A stretch of 64,000 bases of DNA from Alloyangia pacifica. GTDB taxonomy: Bacteria; Pseudomonadota; Alphaproteobacteria; Rhodobacterales; Rhodobacteraceae. Below, one piece after another: positions 32,910 through 41,843 of the stretch. The position numbers were made by a program, and so were the translations under genes. The stretch's first letter is position 1. Each line of letters starts with the position of its first letter. The notes beneath the pieces are model-generated. The model had not been told where the DNA came from. It saw nothing but the letters and a program-made list of their open reading frames with translations, and ran no database searches. Location of the stretch: assembly GCF_020524285.1 (NCBI RefSeq), contig NZ_JAIVKX010000022.1:46433-110432 (forward strand), read 5' to 3'.

Positions 32910-34439
32910 TCATGCGGTGTGCATCTGCTCGAGGCCATACCAGCGGTAGACCTCCTGCGGTGTGTCGTGGCGGCGGAATTCCGCGACCACGTGTTCCAGA
33001 AGCCGGGCGTGCACCTCCGGCTTGTCGACCGGGGCCGTCTGCGCCGGGTCTGCCCGAAGGTCGTAGAGCCGGGTTTCCGCGTCGTCGAAGCCCAGGCCAT
33101 CGTTCATCGGCACCCGCTTGGCGTCCGGCAGCGCGTCGATGGCCAGAAGCGGCACGCCCTTGGTGAAATCGAAGCCGGGCACGATCTTTGCCGTGCGCAG
33201 CTCTTCGGTGTTGAACGGGCCCGTCATGTGCTGCGGCGCCAGCGTGTATTCCTTGAGCCCCGGCGCGCGCCAGTCGGGCGGGTAGTGATAGAGCACGTGT
33301 TCGCCATCGGCGACGCCGACCGGCCCGCCGAAGATACCGAAGATCGCCGCCTCGCGCAGCTTTTCCCCGGGCGAGGCCAGCAGCGGGCCCAGATCATGCG
33401 CGCGCACCTCCGCGGGCAGCGCCACGTCGTGCAGCCCGAGCAGCGTCGGCATGATGTCGGGCGTCTGGGTGACGGCGTTGCAGCGCGTGCCGGCGGCCCC
33501 GGGGTGGCGCGGGTCGTGGATCATCAGCGGGATGTGGCTGACTTCCTCGTAGTAGGGCATGCGGCATTTGCCCCACCAGCCGTGCTCGGAGAGCAGGAAG
33601 CCGTGATCGGTGCTGACCACCAGCGCGGTGTCCTTCCACATGTCGTGCTCGTCGAAGTAGTCGAGCAGTCGGCCGAAATATGCGTCGCACATCGCCACCA
33701 GCGCCGCGTAGTTGGCGCGGATCTCGGCCATCTCCTCGGGGCTTTCGGTGACGCGCGCGTAGAACGGCCAGTCGAGCGCGCCGCCCTCGTAGTCGGTGGG
33801 AAAGGCGTTGCGGAAGCGCTCGGGCGCGTGGAAGGGCTCGTGCGGGTCGAAGCATTCGAGCATGAGCAGCCAGTCGTCGGCGGTGCGGTTGCGCTCGAGA
33901 AAGTCGAAGCCCGCGGCAAAGCACTTGGGTCCCGGGAAATCCGCCTCCTCCTGCATTACCTCGCGGTTCACCATATGCTGGAAGCGCTTGCTGGAGCGGT
34001 CGAGCGGGTAGTGCTTCTCCGAGAACTCCGCCGCGAATTTCTCGAGCGGCGGGGCGACCATCGGGACCCAGGGGTCGTATTCCTGGCCACGGATGAACTC
34101 CCAGCTGTCGAACCGGGTGTGGAAGCCGCTGCCGCCATCCTCGAAGTAATGCACGTGGTCGGTGATCAGGTGCGAGTAGACGCCCTTGTCACGTAGCAGG
34201 TCGGCAAAGGAGTTGTCGAAGGCCTCGAGCGGTCCCCAGGAGCGGTGCATGAAGTTCAGCCGCCCGGTGTGCAGGTCGCGCCGCGCCGGCATGCAGGGCA
34301 GCGAGCCGGTGTAATGCTGATCGAAGGTCATCGACTTCGCCGCGAAGCGGTCGAAGTTCGGCGTGGCGATGGCGTCGCCGCCATAGGCCCCCAGCGCAGC
34401 CCGGTTCAGGCTGTCGAAAAGTACGAAAACAGTCCGCAT
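32910..34439 (-). CDS. Sulfatase, Cys-type (formylglycine-dependent)
   Basis: A 509-residue enzyme of the alkaline-phosphatase-like sulfatase family. The activation motif C-x-P-x-R is present as LPCMPARR with Cys49 the residue that becomes formylglycine. Metal and core motifs are VLFDSLNRAALGAYGG, DHVHYFEDGG and VVSTDHGFLLSEHGWWGKC. No signal peptide is seen, so it should act in the cytoplasm on a substrate imported by the following TctCBA system. The formylglycine-generating enzyme needed for maturation is encoded at 37,401-38,453. Which sulfate ester it cleaves is not evident. Confidence 0.92.
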   Translation of the reverse strand: MRTVFVLFDSLNRAALGAYGGDAIATPNFDRFAAKSMTFDQHYTGSLPCMPARRDLHTGRLNFMHRSWGPLEAFDNSFADLLRDKGVYSHLITDHVHYFEDGGSGFHTRFDSWEFIRGQEYDPWVPMVAPPLEKFAAEFSEKHYPLDRSSKRFQHMVNREVMQEEADFPGPKCFAAGFDFLERNRTADDWLLMLECFDPHEPFHAPERFRNAFPTDYEGGALDWPFYARVTESPEEMAEIRANYAALVAMCDAYFGRLLDYFDEHDMWKDTALVVSTDHGFLLSEHGWWGKCRMPYYEEVSHIPLMIHDPRHPGAAGTRCNAVTQTPDIMPTLLGLHDVALPAEVRAHDLGPLLASPGEKLREAAIFGIFGGPVGVADGEHVLYHYPPDWRAPGLKEYTLAPQHMTGPFNTEELRTAKIVPGFDFTKGVPLLAIDALPDAKRVPMNDGLGFDDAETRLYDLRADPAQTAPVDKPEVHARLLEHVVAEFRRHDTPQEVYRWYGLEQMHTA

Positions 34440-34527
34440 CGCTCCTCCAGTCGGCGGGCAAGATGGACGAGGTGAAACAATAATGTAAAATAGAAACGAA
34501 TGCGTCAAAGATAGATGGAATTTATCA

Positions 34528-35466
34528 CTGTCCGCCGCCGAGACCTTCCTCAGCCGCCGCCTGCTGCACTTCCTCGCGGTGCATGACGCCGGCAACATCC
34601 ACGGTGCCGCCTCGATGCTGGGCCTGTCGCAGCCGGCGCTGACGGTCAGCCTGCGCAGGCTCGAGGACGAGGTCGGCGCGCCGCTCTTCGAGCGTTCGGT
34701 AAAGGGTGTCGAGCCGACCGCGGCGGGGCGGCTGCTTTATCGCCACGCCTGCGCCATGCGGAGCGCGGCGCTGCACGCGGGCGAGGAATTGGGTGCGCTG
34801 CGCAGCGGCGAATCCGGCACGCTGAGGATCGGCGCCGGGGTGGCCTGGTCGACGACCGTCCTGCCGCGGGTGCTGCGCGACATGCGGGCCGCCTATCCCA
34901 GCCTGACCATCGACCTGGTCACCGGCGTCGGCGACCAACTGGCGGCGCAATTTGCCGAGGGGCGGATCGACCTGCTGCTGGTTGCCGGGGCCCTGCCGGG
35001 GCTCGACGTTGCGGGCGGTCTGCGGCGGGAGCTGCTGGTCAACCTGCCGATGGAACTGGTGGTCGATCGCGCCCACCCGCTGACCGGCAAGGGGCCGGTG
35101 AAGGTGGCGGATCTGGCGCGGCACGACTGGGTCGGCTTCTACGACGACGACAGTTTCGTGCGCCTCGCCAATCTGCTGGTCGCCCGCCACGGGGTCGCCG
35201 CGCCGCGCATCGCCATGCGCGCCAATTCGGTCGCGGCGCTGACCACCTTCGTGCGCGGCACCGATCTGATCATGGTGGTGATCTCGTCGCTGGCGGCGGC
35301 GGTGCGCGGCGAGGACCTCGTGTCGCTGCCGCTCGCAGAGCCGCTCTGGGACATGCCGGTGAGCCTGTGCTACCGCGACATTGTCTCTTCGCGCCCGCCG
35401 GTGCGGGAGTTCATCGGTCGGCTGCGCCATGAGATCGGCCTCTACGCGGGGCAGGCCGGAACATGA
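34528..35466 (+). CDS. LysR-type regulator, start codon unusual or frameshifted
   Basis: Divergent from the sulfatase-tct operon, hence its likely regulator. The HTH is clear (LLHFLAVHDAGNIHGAASML, then LSQPALTVSLRRLE), followed by a substrate-binding domain of about 210 residues. In the right frame there is no ATG, GTG or TTG ahead of the HTH: upstream is a stop at about 34,486, then only a CTG at 34,528; the first GTG (34,579) would cut the first DNA-binding helix. An ATG at 34,515 lies in the wrong frame. So either CTG is the start or a one-base shift separates ATG and HTH. I give the CTG start. Confidence 0.75.
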   Translation: MSAAETFLSRRLLHFLAVHDAGNIHGAASMLGLSQPALTVSLRRLEDEVGAPLFERSVKGVEPTAAGRLLYRHACAMRSAALHAGEELGALRSGESGTLRIGAGVAWSTTVLPRVLRDMRAAYPSLTIDLVTGVGDQLAAQFAEGRIDLLLVAGALPGLDVAGGLRRELLVNLPMELVVDRAHPLTGKGPVKVADLARHDWVGFYDDDSFVRLANLLVARHGVAAPRIAMRANSVAALTTFVRGTDLIMVVISSLAAAVRGEDLVSLPLAEPLWDMPVSLCYRDIVSSRPPVREFIGRLRHEIGLYAGQAGT

Positions 35467-35749
35467 GCCGCGGGCGACGCTGGTGATCCTCGAAACCTCC
35501 CGCCGATGACGGGGCGCCGCGCGGCGACGCGGTTTCTTCCGCACCTGAGGAGAATTTGCCCGAAGCCCACTTGCTGTCGCACGGAGATTTCGTCACCCTT
35601 GCGCCCGAACCGATTTCAGCAGGCGCCCTGCCGATCCGCTTTCGCCGCCGCCCGACCGCAGCGCAGAGAAGGCTCGTACAGGCGCGCTGTCGCGGAGTTG
35701 CGCCCCCCAGCCAGGCGGGACACGGACCCGACCAAGCACGGATGAGACC

Positions 35750-36655
35750 ATGCATTTCTATCTCCCCGTCGCCGAGATCTCGGTCAATATCTTCACCCTC
35801 ATCGGGCTGGGCGGGCTGGTCGGTGTGATGTCCGGCCTGTTCGGCGTCGGCGGCGGTTTCATCCTGACGCCGCTGCTGTTCTTCATCGGCATCCCGCCCG
35901 CGGTGGCCGTGTCGAGCCAGGCGGCGCAGATCGTCGCCTCCTCCTTCTCGGGCGCGCTGGCGCATTGGCAGCGCCGCACGCTCGACCTGCGCATGGGCCT
36001 GGTGCTGCTGGTCGGCGGGCTGGCCGGTTCGGCGCTCGGGGTCTGGCTGTTTGCGCTACTGAGCGAGCTGGGGCAGGTCGACCTGGCGGTGCAGCTCTTC
36101 TACGTGGTCTTCCTCGGGCTGATCGGTGGCATGATGTTCTTCGAGAGCCTGCGTGCGCTGCGCGGCACCGCCCCGGCCCGGCGCAAGCGCCACGGCTGGG
36201 GGCAGGGCTGGCCGTTCAAGATGCGGTTCCGCGCCTCGGGGCTCTACATCTCGGCGATCCCGCCGCTGGCGATCGGCTTTCTCTGCGGCGTGCTGGCGGC
36301 GATCATGGGGGTTGGCGGCGGCTTCATCATGCTGCCGGCGATGATCTACCTGCTGCGCATGCCGACCAAGGTCGTCGTCGGCACCTCGTTGTTCCAGATC
36401 ACTTTTGTCGCCGCCTTCACCACGGTTCTGCATTCGGCGACCAATCACACGGTCGATATCCTGCTGGCGCTGCTGCTGATCGTCGGCGGCGTCATCGGGG
36501 CGCAGATCGGCACCCGCTTCGGCACGCGGCTGCGCGGCGAGCAACTGCGGCTCCTGCTCTCGGGGCTCGTGCTGCTGGTCTGCGGGAAGGTGGCCGTCGA
36601 CCTCATCCGCCCCCCCAGCGAAGCCTACTCTCTGTTCTGGACGCCGCTGCAATGA
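35750..36655 (+). CDS. TauE/SafE-family sulfite or sulfonate exporter
   Basis: A 301-residue membrane protein with eight or so helices in two halves, each opening with the family glycine motif: LFGVGGGFILTPLL (about residue 30) and MGVGGGFIMLPAMI (about residue 187). The family exports sulfite, sulfoacetate or related anions. It is coupled by a 4-base overlap to a TIGR02186 gene and sits beside a sulfatase and a formylglycine-generating enzyme, which supports a role in removing sulfur oxyanions released by catabolism. Confidence 0.9.
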   Translation: MHFYLPVAEISVNIFTLIGLGGLVGVMSGLFGVGGGFILTPLLFFIGIPPAVAVSSQAAQIVASSFSGALAHWQRRTLDLRMGLVLLVGGLAGSALGVWLFALLSELGQVDLAVQLFYVVFLGLIGGMMFFESLRALRGTAPARRKRHGWGQGWPFKMRFRASGLYISAIPPLAIGFLCGVLAAIMGVGGGFIMLPAMIYLLRMPTKVVVGTSLFQITFVAAFTTVLHSATNHTVDILLALLLIVGGVIGAQIGTRFGTRLRGEQLRLLLSGLVLLVCGKVAVDLIRPPSEAYSLFWTPLQ

Positions 36656-37404
36656 GCCGTCTTCTCGCCCTCGCGCTGCTTGTCCTTGCCTGCGCCTCCG
36701 CCGCGCGGGCGCAGGAGGGGGTGACCTTCGGCATGAGCCTCGACGAGGTGCGGATCAACACGCGGTTCAACGGCTCCGAACTGCTGCTCTTCGGCACCAC
36801 GCCGAGCGGGTTTCCCGCCGACTATGATGCGGTCGTCACCATTTCCGGGCCGCCGGGCCGGGCGACGGTGCGCCGCAAGGACTGGGTCTCGGGAATCTGG
36901 GCCTACACCGAGGGCGCTGAGTTCGCCTGGCTGCCGAGCTTTTACACGATCGCCAGCAACGCCCCGCTGGAGCAGATCCTCGATCCGGTCGAGGACCTGC
37001 GCTACGGCATCTCCCTGGCCGCGCGGATCCCGCCGCCCGCCGAGACCGAGGACCTTGAGGCGCGCGCCGATTTCACCGAGGCCATGCTGCGGCTGAGCGC
37101 CCGCAGCGGCCGGCTGACGGTGCATGAGGACAGCGTGTTGTGGCAGGATGGCACGCTCTTCTCGACGCGGGTGCAACTGCCGGTGAGCCTCGTGCCCGGG
37201 GACTACCGGGTGGGGGTCTTTCTGCTCGACGACGGGCGGGTCGTGGCACGGGACGAGGCGACGCTGCCGGTGCATAAGGTCACCATGCAGAAGGCGATCT
37301 ACGTCGCGGCCCAGCAATACGGGCTGCTCTACGGGCTGGCCTCGGTCGCCATCGCCATCTTCGCGGGCTGGCTGGCTTCGGTGATCTTCCGGCGGGCGCG
37401 CTAG
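36652..37404 (+). CDS. TIGR02186-family membrane-anchored protein, partner of TauE/SafE
   Basis: A 250-residue protein with a Sec signal (MSRLLALALLVLACASAARAQ), a periplasmic beta-rich domain (NTRFNGSELLLFG, VVTISGPPGRATVRRK) and one C-terminal membrane helix (LLYGLASVAIAIFAGWLASV). It is of the length and layout of TIGR02186, a family repeatedly found next to TauE/SafE exporters, with unknown biochemical role. Its start overlaps the exporter stop and its stop TAG overlaps, through a CTAG, the stop of the convergent gene. Confidence 0.85.
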   Translation: MSRLLALALLVLACASAARAQEGVTFGMSLDEVRINTRFNGSELLLFGTTPSGFPADYDAVVTISGPPGRATVRRKDWVSGIWAYTEGAEFAWLPSFYTIASNAPLEQILDPVEDLRYGISLAARIPPPAETEDLEARADFTEAMLRLSARSGRLTVHEDSVLWQDGTLFSTRVQLPVSLVPGDYRVGVFLLDDGRVVARDEATLPVHKVTMQKAIYVAAQQYGLLYGLASVAIAIFAGWLASVIFRRAR

Positions 37405-38453
37405 GCGGGCAGGTCGGCGGCGACGCGGAAGCCGCTGTTCGAGGTCGAGCTGTCGGGATCGTTGCGGGTGCGCGAATGCACGTGGTAGCGGTCGCAATAG
37501 CTGACGTGACACAGGAACGAGCCGCCGCGCTGCACCTTGGCTGTGCCGCTCTCGGGGCCCTGCGGGTCGCGCGGGACGCCCTTGCCCGGCGCACGCGGGC
37601 CGAACCAGTCCTGCGCCCATTCCCAGACATTGCCGGTCATGTTGTAAAGGCCGAAGCCGTTCGGCGCGTAGGCATCGACGGGGGCGGTCCCGATGAAGCC
37701 ATCCTCTGCGGTGTTCTCGTCGGGGAACCGGCCCTGCCAGGTGTTCATCGCAAAGACGCCGCCCGGGGTGAGCGCATTGCCCCAGGGGAATTTCATGTTC
37801 ACAAGGCCGCCGCGCGCCGCCTTCTCCCATTCCGCCTCGAAGGGCAGGCGCAGCCCGGCCCAGCGGCAATAGGCGAGCGCATCGTACCAGGCGATATGGG
37901 CAACCGGGTGGGTCTGCCGGTCGGCCACGTCTGAGCCCGGCCCCTCGGGTTGCGCCCAAAGGGCGCCATCGACCCGGCGCCACCAGCGCAGCCCGGGCGG
38001 CGAGACCGGCCAGTCCTGCGGCCGGTTCAGCAGCAGGTGGAACACGTAGCTCCAGCCCTCGCGCTCGGCGACGGTGCGGTAGCCGGTGGCCTCGACGAAG
38101 CGCGCGTAGTCGGCATTGGTCACCGCATGCGGCGCGATCAGGAAGGGCGAGACGAAGACCTTGCGCCGCGGGCTGTCGAGGTCGGCGGGGAAGGTGGACT
38201 TGCGCGCGCCCATCTCGAAGAACCCGCCGGGGATCTCGCGCAGGCGCGCGCGCAGCGCCTGCCGGGTGTCCTCCTCGGCCACGGGGACCTGCAGCGCGGC
38301 CTCGAGGAGCCCGGCTTCGGCGCCTGCGCCTCTGCCGGCGCCGCAGCACTTGGGCGTGGCGTCGGCGGCGGCGTCGGTGGCGGTCGAGGGGGCGGGGTCC
38401 TGGGGTGAGTGCATTTCTGGCCCGAACATGTAGGGAGTCTTCGCCCATTCCAT
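37401..38453 (-). CDS. Formylglycine-generating enzyme
   Basis: A 350-residue SUMF1/FGE protein that oxidises the Cys of C-x-P-x-R sulfatases to formylglycine. The catalytic cysteine pair is present: Cys315 and Cys320 in VQRGGSFLCHVSYCDRYH, followed by SRTRNDPDSSTSNSGFR, which matches bona fide FGE rather than the broader EgtB/iron-enzyme relatives that lack the pair. The N-terminal domain (IPGGFFEMGARKSTFP, AVTNADYARFVEATGY, LPFEAEWEKAARGG) is complete. The start is not certain: ATGs at 38,453, 38,429 and 38,414 all lack a clear ribosome site. Its evident client is the sulfatase 3 kb away. Confidence 0.93.
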   Translation of the reverse strand: MEWAKTPYMFGPEMHSPQDPAPSTATDAAADATPKCCGAGRGAGAEAGLLEAALQVPVAEEDTRQALRARLREIPGGFFEMGARKSTFPADLDSPRRKVFVSPFLIAPHAVTNADYARFVEATGYRTVAEREGWSYVFHLLLNRPQDWPVSPPGLRWWRRVDGALWAQPEGPGSDVADRQTHPVAHIAWYDALAYCRWAGLRLPFEAEWEKAARGGLVNMKFPWGNALTPGGVFAMNTWQGRFPDENTAEDGFIGTAPVDAYAPNGFGLYNMTGNVWEWAQDWFGPRAPGKGVPRDPQGPESGTAKVQRGGSFLCHVSYCDRYHVHSRTRNDPDSSTSNSGFRVAADLPA

Positions 38454-38655
38454 ATCGCGGTCGGGGGGCGAAGGTCCACCTACGGGGGCAGGTGCGCGCC
38501 CAGCGTCAGCGCGGCGGAACAGGGCGGGGCAGCGCTATGCCGTGAGCTTCCGGAGGCGGGTTCGCGCGCGTGCCCTGGAGATGGACTTTAGCGGATCACC
38601 ATGCGCGGGCAGGCGATTTGCGCACTCGCCGTGTTCGTGATGTCGGATGGGCGCA

Positions 38656-38685
38656 TGAAAAAGGGGCCGGAAATCCCGGCCCCTT
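38656..38685 (-). terminator. Rho-independent terminator of the three-subunit dehydrogenase operon
   Basis: On the minus strand a perfect 10-bp stem (AAGGGGCCGG / CCGGCCCCTT) with a 5-nt loop is followed by a run of T, about 20 bases after the cytochrome gene stop. Confidence 0.85.
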
Positions 38686-38704
38686 CTCTGTGCATGTGCC
38701 GTGC

Positions 38705-40060
38705 TCAGTGGGTCGCGTCGGTGTCTCGCACGTCGGCGACGTCGGCGGGGCTCACCGGCCCGGCATCATTGCCCCATGCCCCGCGCAGCCAGGTCGCGAG
38801 CTCGGCGACCTCGTCGTCCGACAGGCGCTCGGCATAGCCCTGCATGCGCAGCGTCATGGGCCGCTTGGCGGTGCCGGGCACCTCGGCGCCGTTGAGGATC
38901 ACCGAGATCAGCGGCGCGGTTTCCGAGCCGGTCACCAGGTGGTTGTCCTGCAACTCGGGGAAGAGGCCCGGGGCACCCTTGCCGGAGGCAAAGTGGCAGC
39001 CAATGCAGTTGTCGGTGTAGAGGCGCGCACCAAGCGGCATCTCGGGATCCGCCGAGATCAGCAGCTCTGCCGTCTCGCGCCCCGCGTCGTCCGCCTCGGG
39101 ATCCGGCGTTGCGATCGGACCCGCGGCGGCGACGGTTTCGGGGGCCTCGACCTCGGCGCCGTCGATCCCCTTGAGGAAGGCGGCCATGGCGAGGTTGTCC
39201 TCGTCCGTCAGGTACTGCAGCGAGTGCTCGACCACGAGGCCCATCTCGCCGTTGGCGGCGGAATGCGCGTTGCGGCCGGTGGCGAGGTAATCGGCCAGCT
39301 CGCCGACGGTCCAGGCCTGCGGGGCAGAGCCTTCGCCGCGCAGCGCCGGGGCGTTCCAGCCGTCGATCACGCCGCCGGTGAGGAAGGCATCGTCCGAGGC
39401 GGTCACCCCGTCCTGCGCCATGAAGGGCGTGCGCGGGCTGTGGCAGGCGGCGCAGTGGCCGGGACCTTCGACGAGGTACTGGCCGCGGTCCTGCAGGTCC
39501 GAGGTGCCCACCGGGTTGAAGCCGGCGTCATGGGTCAGCGCCAGCCAGTTCCAAGCCCGGATGCCGAAGCGCAGATTGAAGGGGAAGGACAGCTGCGTTT
39601 CCTGCACCTCGTTCTGCACCGGCGCGACCTCGGCCATGAGGTAATCGTAGAGGGCCCGGATGTCCTCTTCCTGCATCAGCCGGTAGTTCTCGTAGGGCAT
39701 TGCCGGGTAGAGATGCGTGCCGCCCTTGGCGATGCCGTCCACCATGGCGCCGCGGAAGTCGTCATAGGACCACTCGCCGATGCCGGTCTCGGTGTCGGGG
39801 GTGATGTTGGTCGACCAGATGGTGCCCATCGGCGAAGCGATCGCGCGACCACCGGCGAGCGGCTCGCCACCCTCGGCGGTGTGGCAGGCAACGCAGTCCG
39901 AGGCATGCATCACGTATTCACCCTGCCCGGGCTCGGGCTGCCAGTCGGCGGCCAGTTCCTTTGCGGGTGCGGTGCGCTGCACCGGCACGAAGATGAAGGC
40001 CAGCAGGGCGATGACGCCCAGCACGACCAGACCGCCGATAATGCGGAGGAAAGTCTTCAT
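38705..40060 (-). CDS. Tri-heme cytochrome c subunit of a gluconate-dehydrogenase-like complex
   Basis: A 451-residue membrane-anchored cytochrome with one N-terminal helix (residues 5-27) and three heme-binding motifs: CVACH (56-60), CAACH (203-207) and CIGCH (352-356). This is the arrangement of the cytochrome subunit of flavin-dependent sugar and alcohol dehydrogenases of the periplasm, which passes electrons to ubiquinone. It is the last gene of the operon small subunit - FAD subunit - cytochrome. Confidence 0.93.
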   Translation of the reverse strand: MKTFLRIIGGLVVLGVIALLAFIFVPVQRTAPAKELAADWQPEPGQGEYVMHASDCVACHTAEGGEPLAGGRAIASPMGTIWSTNITPDTETGIGEWSYDDFRGAMVDGIAKGGTHLYPAMPYENYRLMQEEDIRALYDYLMAEVAPVQNEVQETQLSFPFNLRFGIRAWNWLALTHDAGFNPVGTSDLQDRGQYLVEGPGHCAACHSPRTPFMAQDGVTASDDAFLTGGVIDGWNAPALRGEGSAPQAWTVGELADYLATGRNAHSAANGEMGLVVEHSLQYLTDEDNLAMAAFLKGIDGAEVEAPETVAAAGPIATPDPEADDAGRETAELLISADPEMPLGARLYTDNCIGCHFASGKGAPGLFPELQDNHLVTGSETAPLISVILNGAEVPGTAKRPMTLRMQGYAERLSDDEVAELATWLRGAWGNDAGPVSPADVADVRDTDATH

Positions 40061-40071
40061 TTACGTTCTCC

Positions 40072-41841
40072 TCAGACCAGCGGACGGGGGTTCGAGAGGT
40101 ACTGCGTGCGGATCGCGTGCACCGTGTGATAGGCCAGACCGCCGACGAGGCCGGTCGGGTTGTACTGGGTGTTCTGCACGAAGTTGCCCGCGCCCATGGC
40201 GAAGACGTTGTGCGCCTTGAAGGTCTGGCTGTAGCGGTTGACCGCGCCTTCCTGCGCGTTCTCGGCCATGATGTGACCGCCGGTATTGTGCGTCGTCTGG
40301 TAGGGGCGCACGTCGTATTGCGCTCCGATGTCCTTGAAGCCGGCCTGCATGATGTCGGGGTTCATCGAAGCCGCCAGCGGCTCCATCTTCGACTTCATGA
40401 ACTGGTTCATCTTCAGGTCGTTGTCCTGCCAGTTGAATGTCATGCGCATCAGCGGACGGCCGTGGCGGTCGGTGTAGGTCGGATCGAGGTCGAGGTGGTT
40501 GTTCGCATAGGCCATATGCGAGCCGTGCGAGCCGATCGACATGGCGTGGCCGTACCACTCGCCGATGCCTTCCTTCCAACCCGCGCCCCAGCTCGGTGTG
40601 CCCTTGGGCAGCGGCATGTTGCGGATCGGCTGGCCGTTGAACGTGCCCGAGCGCCAGTAAGAGCCGCCGATGAAGCCTTCGGCGCCAAAGTCGTTCTGGC
40701 TGATCGAGAAGTCATCGATGACCATGCCGTTGGCGCCATGGCCGACGAAGGGGTTGAACTCGGCGTCCTTGAAGAACATCGAGACGCCGCCGTTCATCTG
40801 GTAGGCGTAGTTCTTGCCCAGCGTGCCGGTGCCGGTCAGCGGATTGTAAGCCTCGCCGAGACCCGACAGCAGCATCAGGTGCACGTTGTTGAGCTGGTAG
40901 CTCGACAGGATGACGATATCGGCAGGCTGGAACACTTCTTCCTGCGCCGCTTCATCCCAGTAGGTCACGCCGGTCGCGGTCTTGCCGTCCTCGGCCAGTT
41001 CCACGCGCAGCACCTCGGAATTGGTGCGGTACTCGAAGTTCGGCATGCTCTTGAGGGCGCCGAGGATCGCCGTCTGCGGCGACGATTTGGAGTATTGGTA
41101 GCAGCCGTAGCGCTCGCAGAAGCCGCAGAAGTTGCACGGCCCCATCTGCATCCCATAGGGGTTCACGTAGGACGTAGAGGCGATGCCTGCCGAGGCCGGG
41201 AACGGGTGGTAGCCCATCGCCTTTGCGGCTTCCTGGAACTTCGCGGAGTCGTAGGTCGTCGGCAGCGGCGGCATCGGGAAGTCTTCCGAGCGCCAGCCTT
41301 CGAAGGGGTTGCCGCCTTCACGGATTTCGCCGTTGAGGTTGCCGGCGTAGCCGGAGATGCCCGCGACCTTCTCGAATTGCGTGAAGAACGGCTCGAGATC
41401 GTCATAGCTGACCGGGTAGTCGCGCAGGTTCATCCCCTCGGGAATGATCTGCTCGCCCCAGTTGTCGCGCACGTGACTGCGCAGCTTCAGTTCGACTTCC
41501 TGCGGCCGCCAGTTGAGGCCATTCCAGTGCGTGCCGGCGCCGCCGACGCCGTTGCCGGGCAGGAAGGAGCCGAGCGAGCGGTAGGGCAGGGCGCGTTCAC
41601 CGTCGTTGCGGCGGACGGTGACGGTCTGCTGCGACGGCTTCTGCATCATCTTCAGACGCACGCCGTACTTCAGCTCGTCGATCTGCTGCGGGTATTCGAA
41701 GTTGGGGACGGTGCTCTGGTCATGGCCGCGCTCCAGCGCGACGATGTCGAGGCCTTCCTGCGCCAGTTCGATGCCTGCTATCGAGCCGGTCCAGCCGAGG
41801 CCGACGATGACCACGTCCTTTTTCTTTTCCTGACGTGCCAT
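40072..41841 (-). CDS. FAD-dependent GMC dehydrogenase catalytic subunit (gluconate 2-dehydrogenase type)
   Basis: A 589-residue GMC oxidoreductase. The FAD-binding glycine motif is VVIVGLGWTGSIAG near residue 10. A cysteine cluster Cys236, 239, 242 and 247 (CNFCGFCERYGC) is in the place where the related FAD glucose dehydrogenase of Burkholderia binds a 3Fe-4S cluster. The catalytic pair appears as His in THNTGGHIMAEN and Asn in NTQYNPTG. No signal peptide: in this family the subunit rides out with the Tat-bearing small subunit, encoded 2 bases upstream. The sugar or polyol oxidised is not clear. Confidence 0.92.
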   Translation of the reverse strand: MARQEKKKDVVIVGLGWTGSIAGIELAQEGLDIVALERGHDQSTVPNFEYPQQIDELKYGVRLKMMQKPSQQTVTVRRNDGERALPYRSLGSFLPGNGVGGAGTHWNGLNWRPQEVELKLRSHVRDNWGEQIIPEGMNLRDYPVSYDDLEPFFTQFEKVAGISGYAGNLNGEIREGGNPFEGWRSEDFPMPPLPTTYDSAKFQEAAKAMGYHPFPASAGIASTSYVNPYGMQMGPCNFCGFCERYGCYQYSKSSPQTAILGALKSMPNFEYRTNSEVLRVELAEDGKTATGVTYWDEAAQEEVFQPADIVILSSYQLNNVHLMLLSGLGEAYNPLTGTGTLGKNYAYQMNGGVSMFFKDAEFNPFVGHGANGMVIDDFSISQNDFGAEGFIGGSYWRSGTFNGQPIRNMPLPKGTPSWGAGWKEGIGEWYGHAMSIGSHGSHMAYANNHLDLDPTYTDRHGRPLMRMTFNWQDNDLKMNQFMKSKMEPLAASMNPDIMQAGFKDIGAQYDVRPYQTTHNTGGHIMAENAQEGAVNRYSQTFKAHNVFAMGAGNFVQNTQYNPTGLVGGLAYHTVHAIRTQYLSNPRPLV

Positions 41842-41843
41842 TC

